Source: Ignavibacteria bacterium (GTDB lineage: Bacteria; Bacteroidota; Ignavibacteria; Ch128b). Taken from it: DNA of 41,208 nt. The stretch covers positions 1-41,208 of the forward strand of contig JAOAHM010000042.1 of assembly GCA_026415235.1 (NCBI GenBank), in the 5' to 3' direction. How positions within the stretch are numbered: the stretch's first letter is position 1; every line of letters begins with the position of its first letter. Both the position numbers and the translations under genes were made by a program. The notes beneath the pieces were generated by a model that saw nothing but the letters and a program-made list of their open reading frames with translations, made no database searches and was not told the DNA's origin. This document shows positions 16,685 to 25,766 of the stretch, piece by piece.

Positions 16685-17635
16685 ATGAAAATTAAAAACA
16701 GAATAACAGAATTGTTTGGAATTGAATATCCAATCATTCAAGCAGGAATGGTATGGGTATCGGGTTACAAACTTGCAAGTGCAGTAAGTGAATGTGGTGG
16801 ACTTGGATTGATTGGTTCAGGTTCAATGAAACCAGAACTTTTGAGAGAACATATTCAAAAAGCAAAACAAGCGACTACGAAACCTTTTGGTGTAAACATA
16901 CCACTGCTTCGTGGTGATGCAGATGAATTAATTAAAGTCGTGATTGAAGAGGGAGTAAAAATTGTTTTTACTTCAGCAGGTCATCCTGGCAAGTTCATTG
17001 ATTTGTTAAAACGAAATGAAATAAAAGTTGTTCATGTAGTTCCATCGGTTAAGTATGCAAAGAAAGCCGAAGAGGTAGGATGTGATGCAGTAGTTGGAGA
17101 AGGTTACGAAGCTGGTGGTCATAATGGTTTTGATGAGATTACAACATTTTGTTTGATACCAATGTTAGTTGAAAATCTAAAAATTCCTGTAATAGCTGCA
17201 GGAGGAATTGCCACAGGAAGTCAAATTGCAGCAGCTTTTGCATTAGGCGCAGAAGGAGTTCAAATCGGGACAAGATTCGCAGCAACAGTTGAATCTTCGG
17301 CTCATGAAAATTACAAACAAAAAGTTGTAGAAGCTTTAGATAATGGAACAATAATTGGCTTTAGAAAAATTGGTCTCGTAAGGATGTTGAGAAATGATTT
17401 TGCGAATCGAGCTGTTGAAGCTGAAAAATCTGGTGCAGATGAAATTAAGTTGAAAGAGATTTGGGGTGAGAAAAGAGAACGCCTCGGAATTTTTGAAGGT
17501 AATGTAAACGAAGGTGCCTTAGAAGCAGGTCAATCGGCTGGATTAATTCATGAAATTTTACCTGTGAAATTAGTCTTCGAAAAATTGATTAAAGAATTTG
17601 ACCAGACCATTCAAACACTTTCAAATTTAGTATGA
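16685..17635 (+). CDS. FMN-dependent nitronate monooxygenase / FabK-like reductase
   Basis: 316 residues, TIM-barrel flavoenzyme. Starting here places GAGGAG 3 bases before the ATG; an in-frame ATG 11 codons earlier would overlap the preceding gene and lacks that site. Signatures: RITELFGIEYPIIQAGM at the N-terminus; SECGGLGLIGSG; GYEAGGHNGF (the His-containing loop shared by NMO and FabK); IAAGGIATGSQIAAA; and GAEGVQIGTRFAAT, the FMN phosphate site. The family includes enzymes that oxidise alkyl nitronates and the FMN-type enoyl-ACP reductase FabK of fatty-acid synthesis; sequence alone does not separate them here. Confidence 0.9.
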   Translation: MKIKNRITELFGIEYPIIQAGMVWVSGYKLASAVSECGGLGLIGSGSMKPELLREHIQKAKQATTKPFGVNIPLLRGDADELIKVVIEEGVKIVFTSAGHPGKFIDLLKRNEIKVVHVVPSVKYAKKAEEVGCDAVVGEGYEAGGHNGFDEITTFCLIPMLVENLKIPVIAAGGIATGSQIAAAFALGAEGVQIGTRFAATVESSAHENYKQKVVEALDNGTIIGFRKIGLVRMLRNDFANRAVEAEKSGADEIKLKEIWGEKRERLGIFEGNVNEGALEAGQSAGLIHEILPVKLVFEKLIKEFDQTIQTLSNLV

Positions 17636-17822
17636 CTATGTGATTAACTTCAATTGCTAACTTGAGCAAGAAACATTCATAAATATTTTTTTTCACTTCA
17701 CTTTTAATCAATAGTCAGGCAAGGTTGGTGCTTTAATTTTACCATTATTAATACAACTACATTTTTTGCAGATGCATAATTCAAAATAAATTTCTAAATT
17801 TTATCAGAAAGAGAGCTTTAAT

Positions 17823-18641
17823 ATGACTAAAATCCAAAAGTTATTCTCGTTCAATCAGGGCAGAAATATTTGGCGAATTGTCTTAACTGATTTAAATCAG
17901 ATAGTAATTGAAGAGAGAGATATACAAAAGAAAGAAGTTTTTTTCTCTTGCATTGATCGAATTAGTGGTAAGTTATTTTGGAAGGACAAAACTTTTCTCG
18001 AAGAAAAATTTTGGATAGGAATTGAAGGCACAAGGTCTAAATATTTAATCCTTCATCAATTTGAAAAACCTGATATGCCAAATCATAAAAAAATAATTAA
18101 TGTTGATTTGTTAACTGGTGAATTACTATGGCTTAATGAGAATTTAACTTTTTACGATATGGACGAAAATTTTATTTATGGTTTTAGTCAATCTTTTGAA
18201 AGTCGTGAGTACTATAAATTGGCAATTGAAAATGGTGAAGTTCTATCAAACCTTGGAGACGAAAATCAATCCAGACCATTCCTTGATTCCATTCGTGAAC
18301 GAGATTATTCTAAATATCAATTCACTAATTTGATTGGTCAAAGTGATGGAAATCAAAAAGAATTAATTTCAAAAGTGACTGGCTCCAATCCTTTCTTAAA
18401 TTTCTGTGAATATATTGAAAGTGATGAATTACTGATTTTTAATTTCTACGATAAAATTTCTCCCCAAAGTCTAATAAACAAATTAGTCGTTTACGATAAA
18501 GTTGAAGGCAAACCAATTCTAATCGAAACATTAAACGCAAGTACTCCTGCACCTGTGCCTGACTCTTTCTTTATCTACGACAACGAACTTTATTTTATAA
18601 AAGATAAAATTGAGCTTGTTGCTTATCAAATCAATTTATAG
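17823..18641 (+). CDS. Conserved hypothetical protein, DUF4905-like
   Basis: 272 residues, no signal peptide or membrane segments. The sequence is beta-rich with repeated short strands separated by 'D..(T/S)G(E/K)(L/I)(L/F)W' turns: DRISGKLFWKD and DLLTGELLWLN, reminiscent of PQQ-type propeller repeats. From memory this arrangement (KLFSF...WRI....ERD...KEVFFSC) matches DUF4905, a family seen in Bacteroidota; no function is known. It sits 8 bases before the AMMECR1 gene and is likely the first gene of that operon. The preceding 187 bases contain no clear promoter or terminator. Confidence 0.75.
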   Translation: MTKIQKLFSFNQGRNIWRIVLTDLNQIVIEERDIQKKEVFFSCIDRISGKLFWKDKTFLEEKFWIGIEGTRSKYLILHQFEKPDMPNHKKIINVDLLTGELLWLNENLTFYDMDENFIYGFSQSFESREYYKLAIENGEVLSNLGDENQSRPFLDSIRERDYSKYQFTNLIGQSDGNQKELISKVTGSNPFLNFCEYIESDELLIFNFYDKISPQSLINKLVVYDKVEGKPILIETLNASTPAPVPDSFFIYDNELYFIKDKIELVAYQINL

Positions 18642-18649
18642 GAGGCATT

Positions 18650-19225
18650 ATGAAACTAAATGACGAGGAGAAAAGATTATTATTAACTATTGCACGAAAA
18701 TCAATCGAAGAAGAGTTCGGTCGTGGTGTAGTTAATTTTGATGAAGAAATTCCAGAATCATTAAAAAAGAAATATGGAGTATTTGTTACATTAACAATAG
18801 ATGGAGAACTGCGAGGCTGTATTGGTTACATAATCGGCGATAAACCTCTTTACGAACTTGTATATGAAGTTGCGAAAAAAGCTGCTTTCGAAGACCCAAG
18901 ATTCTATCCATTGACTGAAGAAGAACTCGATTCAATTGAAATTGAAATCTCAGTTCTTACACCACCAAAGAAAATCAATTCGATTGATGAAATAAAAATT
19001 GGTGAACATGGATTGATAATTCAAAAAGGTCCATTCCATGGACTATTACTTCCTCAAGTCGCAACGAAATATAATTGGAGTGTGAAAGAATTTTTAGAAC
19101 ATACTTGCTTAAAAGCTGGATTAAGCAAAAGCGAATGGAAAGACCCACAAACAAAAATTGAAATTTTTAGTGCCCATGTCTTTTCTGAAAAAGAAATAGG
19201 AGGAGAACAAAATGGTGACAACTGA
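18650..19225 (+). CDS. AMMECR1-domain protein (AmmeMemoRadiSam component A)
   Basis: 191 residues, covering one AMMECR1 domain. The signature LRGCIGY is at 54-60, followed by AFEDPRFYPLTEEEL and EIEISVLTPPKKI; the C-terminal part has FLEHTCLKAGL and the usual W-containing helix. The cellular role is unresolved; homologues are frequently encoded beside a MEMO protein and a radical SAM enzyme. Here the MEMO gene overlaps its 3' end by 14 bases, so the two are translated together. GGAGG directly precedes the ATG. Confidence 0.94.
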   Translation: MKLNDEEKRLLLTIARKSIEEEFGRGVVNFDEEIPESLKKKYGVFVTLTIDGELRGCIGYIIGDKPLYELVYEVAKKAAFEDPRFYPLTEEELDSIEIEISVLTPPKKINSIDEIKIGEHGLIIQKGPFHGLLLPQVATKYNWSVKEFLEHTCLKAGLSKSEWKDPQTKIEIFSAHVFSEKEIGGEQNGDN

Positions 19226-20042
19226 AGTAAGGCAACCAGCAGTTGCTGGAATCTTTTACGAACGAGAACCATTCCAGCTCAAAAAAAATATTCTTTCACT
19301 ATTAGAAAAAGCAAATCCTCCAAAAATAAATGGAGAGATAATTGGACTTATTTCACCTCATGCTGGTTACTTCTATTCGGGCAAAACGGCAGCTTTTGGT
19401 TATAAACTGATCGAAAAGAAAAATTACAACACAATTGTAATAATATCGCCAAGTCATTACGAGTATTTTCGTGGAATTTCTGTTTACAATGGTTCAGCTT
19501 ACCAAACTCCATTAGGAACGGTAGAAATTGACCAAGAATTAAGAGATGAATTAAAAAGTTATGATAGTATTATTGAATTCTCAACAAGAGGACATGGAAG
19601 AGAACATGCATTAGAAGTTCAATTGCCTTTTCTTCAAATAGTTTTAGATGAATTTAAATTGCTTCCAATTGTAATGGGAGATCAGAGCAAAGATTTTGCC
19701 TACGCACTCGCAGATATCTTAGCTGAAGTTTTGAAAAACAAAAATGTTTTGATTGTTGCCAGCTCAGATTTATCTCATTACTATTCACACGATATTGCAA
19801 ATAGCTTAGACTCAAGAATTGAAAAATTAATTAATGATTATGATGAAGAAGAATTAATAAATGAACTTGAGGAGGATAAAGTTCAAGCATGTGGTGGTGG
19901 ACCAATGGTTGCAGTTATGAAAGCTTCAAAATTATTGGGAGCGAATAAATCAAAAGTTTTGTATCGAACTGACTCAAGCGAAGCGAGTGGTGATAAACAT
20001 CAAGTTGTTGGATATTTATCTGCTGCATTCTTTAAAGAATGA
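19212..20042 (+). CDS. MEMO1-family protein (AmmeMemoRadiSam component B)
   Basis: 276 residues, spanning the whole family. The metal-site positions of MEMO proteins are all there: H50 in ISPHAGYFYSG, H82 in ISPSHYEYF, and C227 in QACGGGPM, with H132 in REHALEVQLPF and D186/H189 in SSDLSHYYS nearby. It resembles extradiol dioxygenases in fold; human MEMO1 has been reported to bind copper or iron, and the bacterial function is unknown. GGAGGAG lies inside the end of the upstream AMMECR1 gene, so the start is well supported. The third usual partner, a radical SAM protein, is not in the window. Confidence 0.95.
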   Translation: MVTTEVRQPAVAGIFYEREPFQLKKNILSLLEKANPPKINGEIIGLISPHAGYFYSGKTAAFGYKLIEKKNYNTIVIISPSHYEYFRGISVYNGSAYQTPLGTVEIDQELRDELKSYDSIIEFSTRGHGREHALEVQLPFLQIVLDEFKLLPIVMGDQSKDFAYALADILAEVLKNKNVLIVASSDLSHYYSHDIANSLDSRIEKLINDYDEEELINELEEDKVQACGGGPMVAVMKASKLLGANKSKVLYRTDSSEASGDKHQVVGYLSAAFFKE

Positions 20043-20054
20043 ATTGGTTTTCTG

Positions 20055-20918
20055 ATGAAAGAGATTAAAGCTGCAATCATTGGTGCTGGACGTGTGGGAA
20101 GTGCTTTTGCATTGGATTTTTTTTCAAAAGGAATTGAAATCGAAACTATTGTTGATTGTAAACTCAATAAAGCAAAAAAATTAGCTAGTAGTGTAAAAGC
20201 AAAAAATTATACCGATAAAATTTCTCAGATTTCTTCTTCAGCAAATTTATTTGTGATTACTGTTCAGGATCGATTTATCAAACAAGTATCAGAAGAGTTA
20301 GCCAATGCCTTCGATACATTTGAAAATAAATTTGCATTTCATTCATCAGGCGCTTTAGATGCAAATGAATTATCTTCTTTAAGAAACAAAAAATGTTTGA
20401 CATTCACTTTTCACCCAAATTTCAGTTTTGTTGATGAACAAAGACATGAAGGCACTTTGATTGATTTCAATCAATGTTATTTTGCCATTGAAAGTAATTC
20501 GAAAAAAGCAATCACCTTTGCAAAAAGTTTTTGTAAAAGACTTAATTACAATTTTGTTGTATTAACTGCCAAAGAGAAAGTTCTTTATCACATTTTTTCA
20601 GTAATAATTTCGAATTACACAGTCACAGAGTTTTATCTTGTTGAAAAATTTTTTGGGAAAAAATTAATTAATTCTTATTTGAATTTGCTTAAATCGACAA
20701 TTCAAAACATTGAAGAATATGGCGCCAGAAAAGCATTAACTGGACCAATCGTTCGAAATGATGTTGAGACAATCAAAAAACATTTGAATGTTTTATCTCA
20801 AATTAATCCAAAAATGAAAGAGCTTTATAAAAAATTCGGTTTGCTAACACTTGAAATTTTAGACGGAGAAAGAAATCTAAAATCACTTGAAGATTTGAAA
20901 GATATTTTTGATAAATGA
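20055..20918 (+). CDS. Rossmann-fold / DUF2520 protein
   Basis: 287 residues. The N-terminal NAD(P)-binding fold has AAIIGAGRVGSAFA (the GxGxxG loop), then a strand ending in an acidic residue (ETIVDC). FAFHSSGALDA and TFTFHPNFSFVD follow, matching the 'HssGa...HP...F' pattern of the family. The C-terminal half (about 165-287) is the helical DUF2520 domain. The architecture resembles ketopantoate reductase/6PGDH-type dehydrogenases, but the substrate is not known. It begins 12 bases after the MEMO gene, extending the same operon. Confidence 0.88.
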   Translation: MKEIKAAIIGAGRVGSAFALDFFSKGIEIETIVDCKLNKAKKLASSVKAKNYTDKISQISSSANLFVITVQDRFIKQVSEELANAFDTFENKFAFHSSGALDANELSSLRNKKCLTFTFHPNFSFVDEQRHEGTLIDFNQCYFAIESNSKKAITFAKSFCKRLNYNFVVLTAKEKVLYHIFSVIISNYTVTEFYLVEKFFGKKLINSYLNLLKSTIQNIEEYGARKALTGPIVRNDVETIKKHLNVLSQINPKMKELYKKFGLLTLEILDGERNLKSLEDLKDIFDK

Positions 20919-21018
20919 TTAACCAAAATTCTTTGAAAGTGTTTGATTGAATAAAGTTTTAAAGTGGTAACTTCATTTATTATTTTTAGTTTTAACTATA
21001 ACAAATTTGGAGGTAAGA

Positions 21019-22347
21019 TTGAGCGTATCCCTTGAAACTATTGTATCTCTTGCAAAAAGAAGAGGATTTGTTTTTCAATCATCTGAAATTTATGGTGGAC
21101 TTAATGGATGTTGGGATTACGGTCCCCTTGGTGTTGAGTTGTTGAATAATATAAAAAGAGAATGGTGGCAGTCAATGACATTTAGAGAAGATATTGAAGG
21201 AATTGACGCTGCCATTTTGATGCATCCTAAAGTTTGGGAAGCTTCAGGACATGTTGCAAATTTTACTGATCCAATGGTGGATTGCCGAGAATGTAAAGCT
21301 CGCTTCCGTGCTGATCAGTTAGAAGATGCAATGTGTGGTAATCCTGCTTATAAAGGTAGAAAAGCAATTAAGTGTCAAGAAGAAGGTAAATTCACAGAAC
21401 CAAGACAGTTTAATTTGATGTTCAAAACTTTTATTGGTCCAGTGGAAGATGATGCTGCTGTTGTTTATCTCAGACCCGAAACCGCTCAAGGTATTTTTGT
21501 TAACTTTTTGAATGTTTTAAATTCATCACGACAAAAAATTCCATTTGGCATTGCTCAAATCGGAAAAGCTTTTCGAAATGAAATAAACACAAAAAACTTT
21601 CTCTTCAGAACTCGTGAATTTGAGCAAATGGAAATGCAATATTTTGTTCGACCAGGTGAGGATATGAAATGGTTCGAATACTGGAAAGAAGAACGAATGA
21701 AATGGTTTATTGAACTTGGATTGAAAAAAGAGAAATTAAGATTTTCACCTCATCCTGAAGATAAATTAGCTCATTATGCTCGTGCAGCAGTTGATATTGA
21801 ATATGAATTTCCATTTGGTTGGGGAGAAATAGAAGGAATTCACAATCGAACAAACTTCGATTTAACTCAACATACAAATTACTCAGGCAAAGCACTTGAT
21901 TACTTTGATGATGAAACGAAAGAGAAATACATTCCATATATCATCGAAACTTCTGCTGGTGCAAGTAGAAGTTTTATGACATTTTTAATTGACGCATATC
22001 ACGAAGAGGAAGTACGCGGTGAAAAAAGAGTTGTTTTGAAATTACATCAAAAACTTGCACCGATTAAAGTTGGAATCTTTCCTCTTGTTAATCGTGATGG
22101 TATGCCTGAAATTGCAAGAAAAATTACTGAAGATTTGAGAAAAGATTTTCGTGTTTTTTATGATGATAAAGGTGCGGTTGGAAGAAGATATCGAAGACAA
22201 GATGAAGTTGGAACTCCATATTGCATCACTGTTGATAGTCAAACTCTTCAAGATCAAACTGTTACGATTCGTGAACGAGACTCAATGGAACAAATACGAA
22301 TTGATATGAATAAAATTCGTGAATTCTTAAAAGAAAAATTAACATAA
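21019..22347 (+). CDS. glyQS: Glycyl-tRNA synthetase (alpha2, class II), TTG start
   Basis: 442 residues; charges tRNA-Gly. The start is TTG: GGAGGT (21009-21014) sits 4 bases before it, while another in-frame TTG four codons upstream would lie inside the ribosome site. Class II motifs: GGLNGCWDYGPLGVELL near the N-terminus; a Cys-containing insertion (DCRECKARFRADQLE, then CG and CQEEG); YLRPETAQGIFVNF; motif 2 AFRNEI...LFRTREFEQMEMQYF; motif 3 AGASRSFM; and the anticodon-binding domain from about residue 350 (KVGIFPLVN...DEVGTPYCITVD). Length is at the short end for the alpha2 type. The next gene follows 15 bases after the stop. Confidence 0.97.
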   Translation: MSVSLETIVSLAKRRGFVFQSSEIYGGLNGCWDYGPLGVELLNNIKREWWQSMTFREDIEGIDAAILMHPKVWEASGHVANFTDPMVDCRECKARFRADQLEDAMCGNPAYKGRKAIKCQEEGKFTEPRQFNLMFKTFIGPVEDDAAVVYLRPETAQGIFVNFLNVLNSSRQKIPFGIAQIGKAFRNEINTKNFLFRTREFEQMEMQYFVRPGEDMKWFEYWKEERMKWFIELGLKKEKLRFSPHPEDKLAHYARAAVDIEYEFPFGWGEIEGIHNRTNFDLTQHTNYSGKALDYFDDETKEKYIPYIIETSAGASRSFMTFLIDAYHEEEVRGEKRVVLKLHQKLAPIKVGIFPLVNRDGMPEIARKITEDLRKDFRVFYDDKGAVGRRYRRQDEVGTPYCITVDSQTLQDQTVTIRERDSMEQIRIDMNKIREFLKEKLT

Positions 22348-22362
22348 AAAATGGGAGGACTT

Positions 22363-23256
22363 ATGAAACCTTTCAATAAAATTTTATTACTTATTCTCTC
22401 ATTAGCACTTACATTTCCATTCATTGCTGCAGATTGTGCCAAATCAACAGAACCTGAGAAACCAGTTTCACCTGCACCAAATCCACCTTCAAATGTTTAT
22501 GTCGTGGTTGATGCTGTAGCTGGTGGAGCAAGCTTTGCAATTGTTAGTTGGGATAAATCACCACAACATGATAACGCAGATTTCAAAGGTTATCTTGTTG
22601 TAACTTATAGAGTGAATCAACTTGGGGATCCATTAAGCACAGTTGATTCAGTCTTTATTCCAAAAATTGAATCAAGAAAAAGAGTAGTTCAAAATATTCA
22701 ACGCGGTGTAAGATACAAGTCTTATGTCTATTCTGTGAACAATGACGGTAAGAGAAGTATTCCTTTTGGAACGGTAATCTATGCTGGAGTTTATTTCGGT
22801 GAAGGTGTAATTGATGAATTTAAGTTAACAGGACCAGCTCGTTCGGGTTATGGTTGGAATGCATCAACTGGTACAGGTTCGCAATACTCCTTCGCACAAT
22901 CAAATTATCCTAATATTGATTTACACATGCGACTCGACTCAGCAAGCAATGTTTTGACATTTTACTCGCCCAATGTTAAAGCTGCATTTCCTGGTGCAAG
23001 AGTTACTCGATTTGCAGTAGTTAGTAAGACTGGTCAAAGTGGTTTTGATTTAGTGGAAGGACTCGAAGAACCAACTTTAGCAGCTGTTTCAGTTGTAAAA
23101 GATAATGTTTACTTGTTAAAAACTCAGGATAGTATTTATGTTAAAGTTTGGGTAAAGAATATTAAAACAACTGGTTCAGGTGCAGATGCTTATCGAACAG
23201 CTGAATTTGAATACAAAATTCAACCAATAACAAATCTTAGAGTGGTTAAGAAATAA
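22363..23256 (+). CDS. Exported protein with fibronectin type III-like domain
   Basis: 297 residues from an ATG preceded by GGGAGGA; an in-frame ATG four codons earlier overlaps that ribosome site and is less likely. The signal sequence (about 1-25, KILLLILSLALTFPFIAA) is followed by DCAKSTEPEKP, a Cys and a low-complexity Pro-rich linker. It resembles a lipoprotein, but Asp before the Cys is a poor lipobox. Residues about 35-135 form an FnIII-like beta sandwich (SNVYVVVDAV..FAIVSWD...GYLVVTYRV...YKSYVYSVNNDG). The remainder is beta-rich without a recognised domain. Probably in the periplasm or cell envelope. A terminator follows immediately. Confidence 0.82.
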   Translation: MKPFNKILLLILSLALTFPFIAADCAKSTEPEKPVSPAPNPPSNVYVVVDAVAGGASFAIVSWDKSPQHDNADFKGYLVVTYRVNQLGDPLSTVDSVFIPKIESRKRVVQNIQRGVRYKSYVYSVNNDGKRSIPFGTVIYAGVYFGEGVIDEFKLTGPARSGYGWNASTGTGSQYSFAQSNYPNIDLHMRLDSASNVLTFYSPNVKAAFPGARVTRFAVVSKTGQSGFDLVEGLEEPTLAAVSVVKDNVYLLKTQDSIYVKVWVKNIKTTGSGADAYRTAEFEYKIQPITNLRVVKK

Positions 23257-23262
23257 TTTTTG

Positions 23263-23302
23263 AGTCAGTCTGAGATTTAACTCAGACTGACTTTAATTTT
23301 TT
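23263..23302 (+). terminator. Intrinsic terminator directly abutting the next start codon
   Basis: Perfect 12-bp stem AGTCAGTCTGAG (23263-23274) / CTCAGACTGACT (23281-23292) with 6-nt loop ATTTAA, then TTAATTTTTT. The following ATG is at 23303, leaving no ribosome site outside the hairpin and tail. Confidence 0.85.
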
Positions 23303-24484
23303 ATGAAACGGGCAAATCTTCTAATCATCTTTATCATAACATTCTTAATTAATCCATTTGGAATTAATTTATCTTTTTCTGCGGAAAAATTATTTAATAA
23401 CAATTCGGATTTTGAAGAGAGAATTAAGAGAGGTATCGATTACATTTATAATATTCAATTTGACTCGGCAGAAGTTATTTTCAAACAATTAATGCTTGAC
23501 TATCCTCAAAGTCCTGCTGGAAGATTTTTTCTCGCTATGATTGATTGGTGGAAAATTGCCATTGATCCTGATAACGAAAACCATGATGAAATTTTTTTGG
23601 AGAAGTTAGAAGATGTGATTTTTCAATGCGAGCAAATTTTGAAAAAAGATGAAAAAAATTTAGATGCAATTTTTTTCAAAGGTGGAGCGATTGGTTTTAG
23701 AGGAAGATTGAGAGCACTTCGTGATAGTTGGATTAAAGCTGCTGATGATGGAAGAGAAGCTTTACCACTTCTTCAATATGCTTGGTCAATTGACTCAACC
23801 AATTATGATATTTTATTTGGAATGGGAATTTATAATTATTTCGCAGAGGTAATTCCAAATGAATATCCATTCATAAAACCATTGATGATTTTCTTCCCAA
23901 AAGGAAATAAAAATCTTGGAATTCAACAGTTAAAAGTTGCAGCTGAGAAAGCTAAATATGCTTCCACTGAATCAAAATATTTTCTTCTGACATTATATTA
24001 TCATTTTGAAAACGATATCTATCAAGCACAACTATATGCAACAGATCTTCATCGGAAGTATCCAATGAATCCAATTTTTCATCGTTATTTAGGTAGAACT
24101 TATGTGCGTTATGGTGATTATGATACAGCTTCAAAAATTTTCTTGGAAGTATATAACCGAAGCAAATCAAATTTACCTGGCTATAACAAAAACGCTATGC
24201 GTGAAGCAGCTTATTACATCGGAATGAATTATAGACTTGAAGGTAAATATGACTCATCGGCTTATTTCTTCCTTCAGTGTGTGAATATTAGCAAAGAAAT
24301 TGATGAGAAAGGGAATGAATCTGGATTTCAAGCATCTGCTGCTTTGAATCTGGGTATTGTAAATGATTTGATGGGAAAGCGTGAAGATGCAATTAATTAC
24401 TACAATTATGTCCTTTCTATTAAAGATTGGAGCGACTCTCACGCTTCAGCAAAAAAATATTTGAACTCCCCTTATGGAAAATAA
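23303..24484 (+). CDS. Exported TPR-repeat protein
   Basis: 393 residues. The signal sequence (about 1-27) has a hydrophobic core (NLLIIFIITFLINPFGI) and ends near LSFSAEK. The rest is all-helical with tetratricopeptide-type repeats: IDYIYNIQFDSAEVIFKQLM, YLGRTYVRYGDYDTASKIF, YYIGMNYRLEGKYDSSAYFF and LNLGIVNDLMGKREDAINYY. A central segment, ILFGMGIYNYFAEVIPNEYP, recalls the TTC39/IML2-like group. It is likely a periplasmic scaffold; the partner is unknown. There is no ribosome site, because a terminator hairpin ends right at the ATG; expression may depend on read-through or a leaderless start. An alternative start further in would remove the signal. Confidence 0.82.
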   Translation: MKRANLLIIFIITFLINPFGINLSFSAEKLFNNNSDFEERIKRGIDYIYNIQFDSAEVIFKQLMLDYPQSPAGRFFLAMIDWWKIAIDPDNENHDEIFLEKLEDVIFQCEQILKKDEKNLDAIFFKGGAIGFRGRLRALRDSWIKAADDGREALPLLQYAWSIDSTNYDILFGMGIYNYFAEVIPNEYPFIKPLMIFFPKGNKNLGIQQLKVAAEKAKYASTESKYFLLTLYYHFENDIYQAQLYATDLHRKYPMNPIFHRYLGRTYVRYGDYDTASKIFLEVYNRSKSNLPGYNKNAMREAAYYIGMNYRLEGKYDSSAYFFLQCVNISKEIDEKGNESGFQASAALNLGIVNDLMGKREDAINYYNYVLSIKDWSDSHASAKKYLNSPYGK

Positions 24485-24532
24485 ATTTCCGATTTGCATA
24501 TTTGTATAGATATGAATTATTAAAATTAAATT

Positions 24533-25765
24533 ATGGATGCTTCGCTACTTATAATTTTACTGATTTCAATTGTTTTGCTCGCCTTTCACTTCATTAATAA
24601 AAAAATTGAATCAAAACTCTCATCACTAATTTGGTTTGAGTTTTTAATAGTTGGAATCATAATTGGTGAACCTTTCATAAGATTCGTTAATAACTTTACT
24701 AATCTTAACCTACCTTTGATTGTTTCTGAAAACAATTTATCTCATGTTAAAAATATTGCCACTGTAGTTTTAGGTTTTGTAGGTTTTTCAATTGGGATGA
24801 AATTTAGATTAAAAGAATTATTTAATTATTCGATTGAACATTTCAAATTATCGCTGATTGATTTAATTTTCACTTTTGTGGTTTTAAGTAGTTTGAGTTT
24901 CTTGTTAATAAATAATTTTTTCAACAGTCAATTTGAATTTCATGAAAAACTTCTTAATGCATTGATTGTTGGTATAGTTTCAGTAACTCTTTCTTCAGAA
25001 GTCCTTGAAAAGATTAAATCAAATTTCAAAGTCGAAGGAAGTAATTTTTTCACATTATCAGTGCTTCCAAAATTGAATCACTTTATTGCAATATCAGTTA
25101 TTGGTTTGATAATCATTCTGATTAATTCTGAATTTGATTTCAGATTTTCTGTTACTTTTATTGAATTGTTTTTATTAAGTGTCTTGTTTGGATTAATCTT
25201 TGGGTTCTTCTCATTCATATTCATTGAAGGGGAAAAAAGTGAAGGTATATTGATTGTTTCGATATTTGGAATTGTAATTTTGATTTCAGGTTTAGCGACT
25301 AACTCCCATAATTCGCCAATCTTTTTAAATTTTATTGTTGGTTTCATAATTGGAAACTTATCGAAATCGAAAGAAGTCTTATCAAATCTCTTGAATAAAA
25401 TTGAAAATCTATTGTATGCGGTTTTAGTGATTATTGCAGGTATGTTAATCAAGATTAATCGATTTGAAATTTTCTTCATTGGTTTGGCTTCGTACTTAAT
25501 TCTACGATATTTTTTAAGATATACCTCTGGAATTTTAGCATATCAAATTGCAATTGATAAAAGACAATACAGTTATAAAATTGGGAAAGGATTGATTTCT
25601 CAAGGTATTGTTGGATTATCAATATTGTTAAACTTTAAGTTGTTTTATCCGAATTCGTTTAATGATTTAATTTTTGCTGTTTTAGTTTTTGCAGTTCTAA
25701 TTAATCAAGTTTTGTCCTATAAAACTTTGAATAATTTATTAATTGACCTTAACGAGATTAAGTGA
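24533..25765 (+). CDS. CPA-antiporter-fold membrane protein, degenerate ion site
   Basis: 410 residues, about 12 membrane helices, organised like the first domain of the next protein (cation:proton antiporter, CPA2 type), ending LIFAVLVFAVLINQVL. Where CPA2 carriers have a membrane Asp in 'QD(L/I)A' (KDLIA in the downstream protein), this one reads LSVLPKLNHFIAI, with no acid. Proton-coupled exchange by the usual mechanism is therefore doubtful; a regulatory or heterodimer subunit is more plausible. The preceding TPR gene ends 48 bases before. The stop is separated by one base from the start of the 1507-residue protein, so they are translationally coupled. Confidence 0.8.
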   Translation: MDASLLIILLISIVLLAFHFINKKIESKLSSLIWFEFLIVGIIIGEPFIRFVNNFTNLNLPLIVSENNLSHVKNIATVVLGFVGFSIGMKFRLKELFNYSIEHFKLSLIDLIFTFVVLSSLSFLLINNFFNSQFEFHEKLLNALIVGIVSVTLSSEVLEKIKSNFKVEGSNFFTLSVLPKLNHFIAISVIGLIIILINSEFDFRFSVTFIELFLLSVLFGLIFGFFSFIFIEGEKSEGILIVSIFGIVILISGLATNSHNSPIFLNFIVGFIIGNLSKSKEVLSNLLNKIENLLYAVLVIIAGMLIKINRFEIFFIGLASYLILRYFLRYTSGILAYQIAIDKRQYSYKIGKGLISQGIVGLSILLNFKLFYPNSFNDLIFAVLVFAVLINQVLSYKTLNNLLIDLNEIK

Positions 25766-25766
25766 T

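Noticed and set aside
25078-25479. 133-codon antisense frame within the CPA-fold gene
   Set aside because: Antisense of a hydrophobic, AT-rich gene; no ribosome site or family resemblance. The same holds for the 130-codon plus-strand frame opposite the metal ATPase (5830-6222) and other shadows.
25743-25766. Upstream TTG start for the CPA-AAA fusion protein
   Set aside because: It would overlap the preceding gene with no ribosome site; the ATG one base after that gene's stop matches the next junction exactly.
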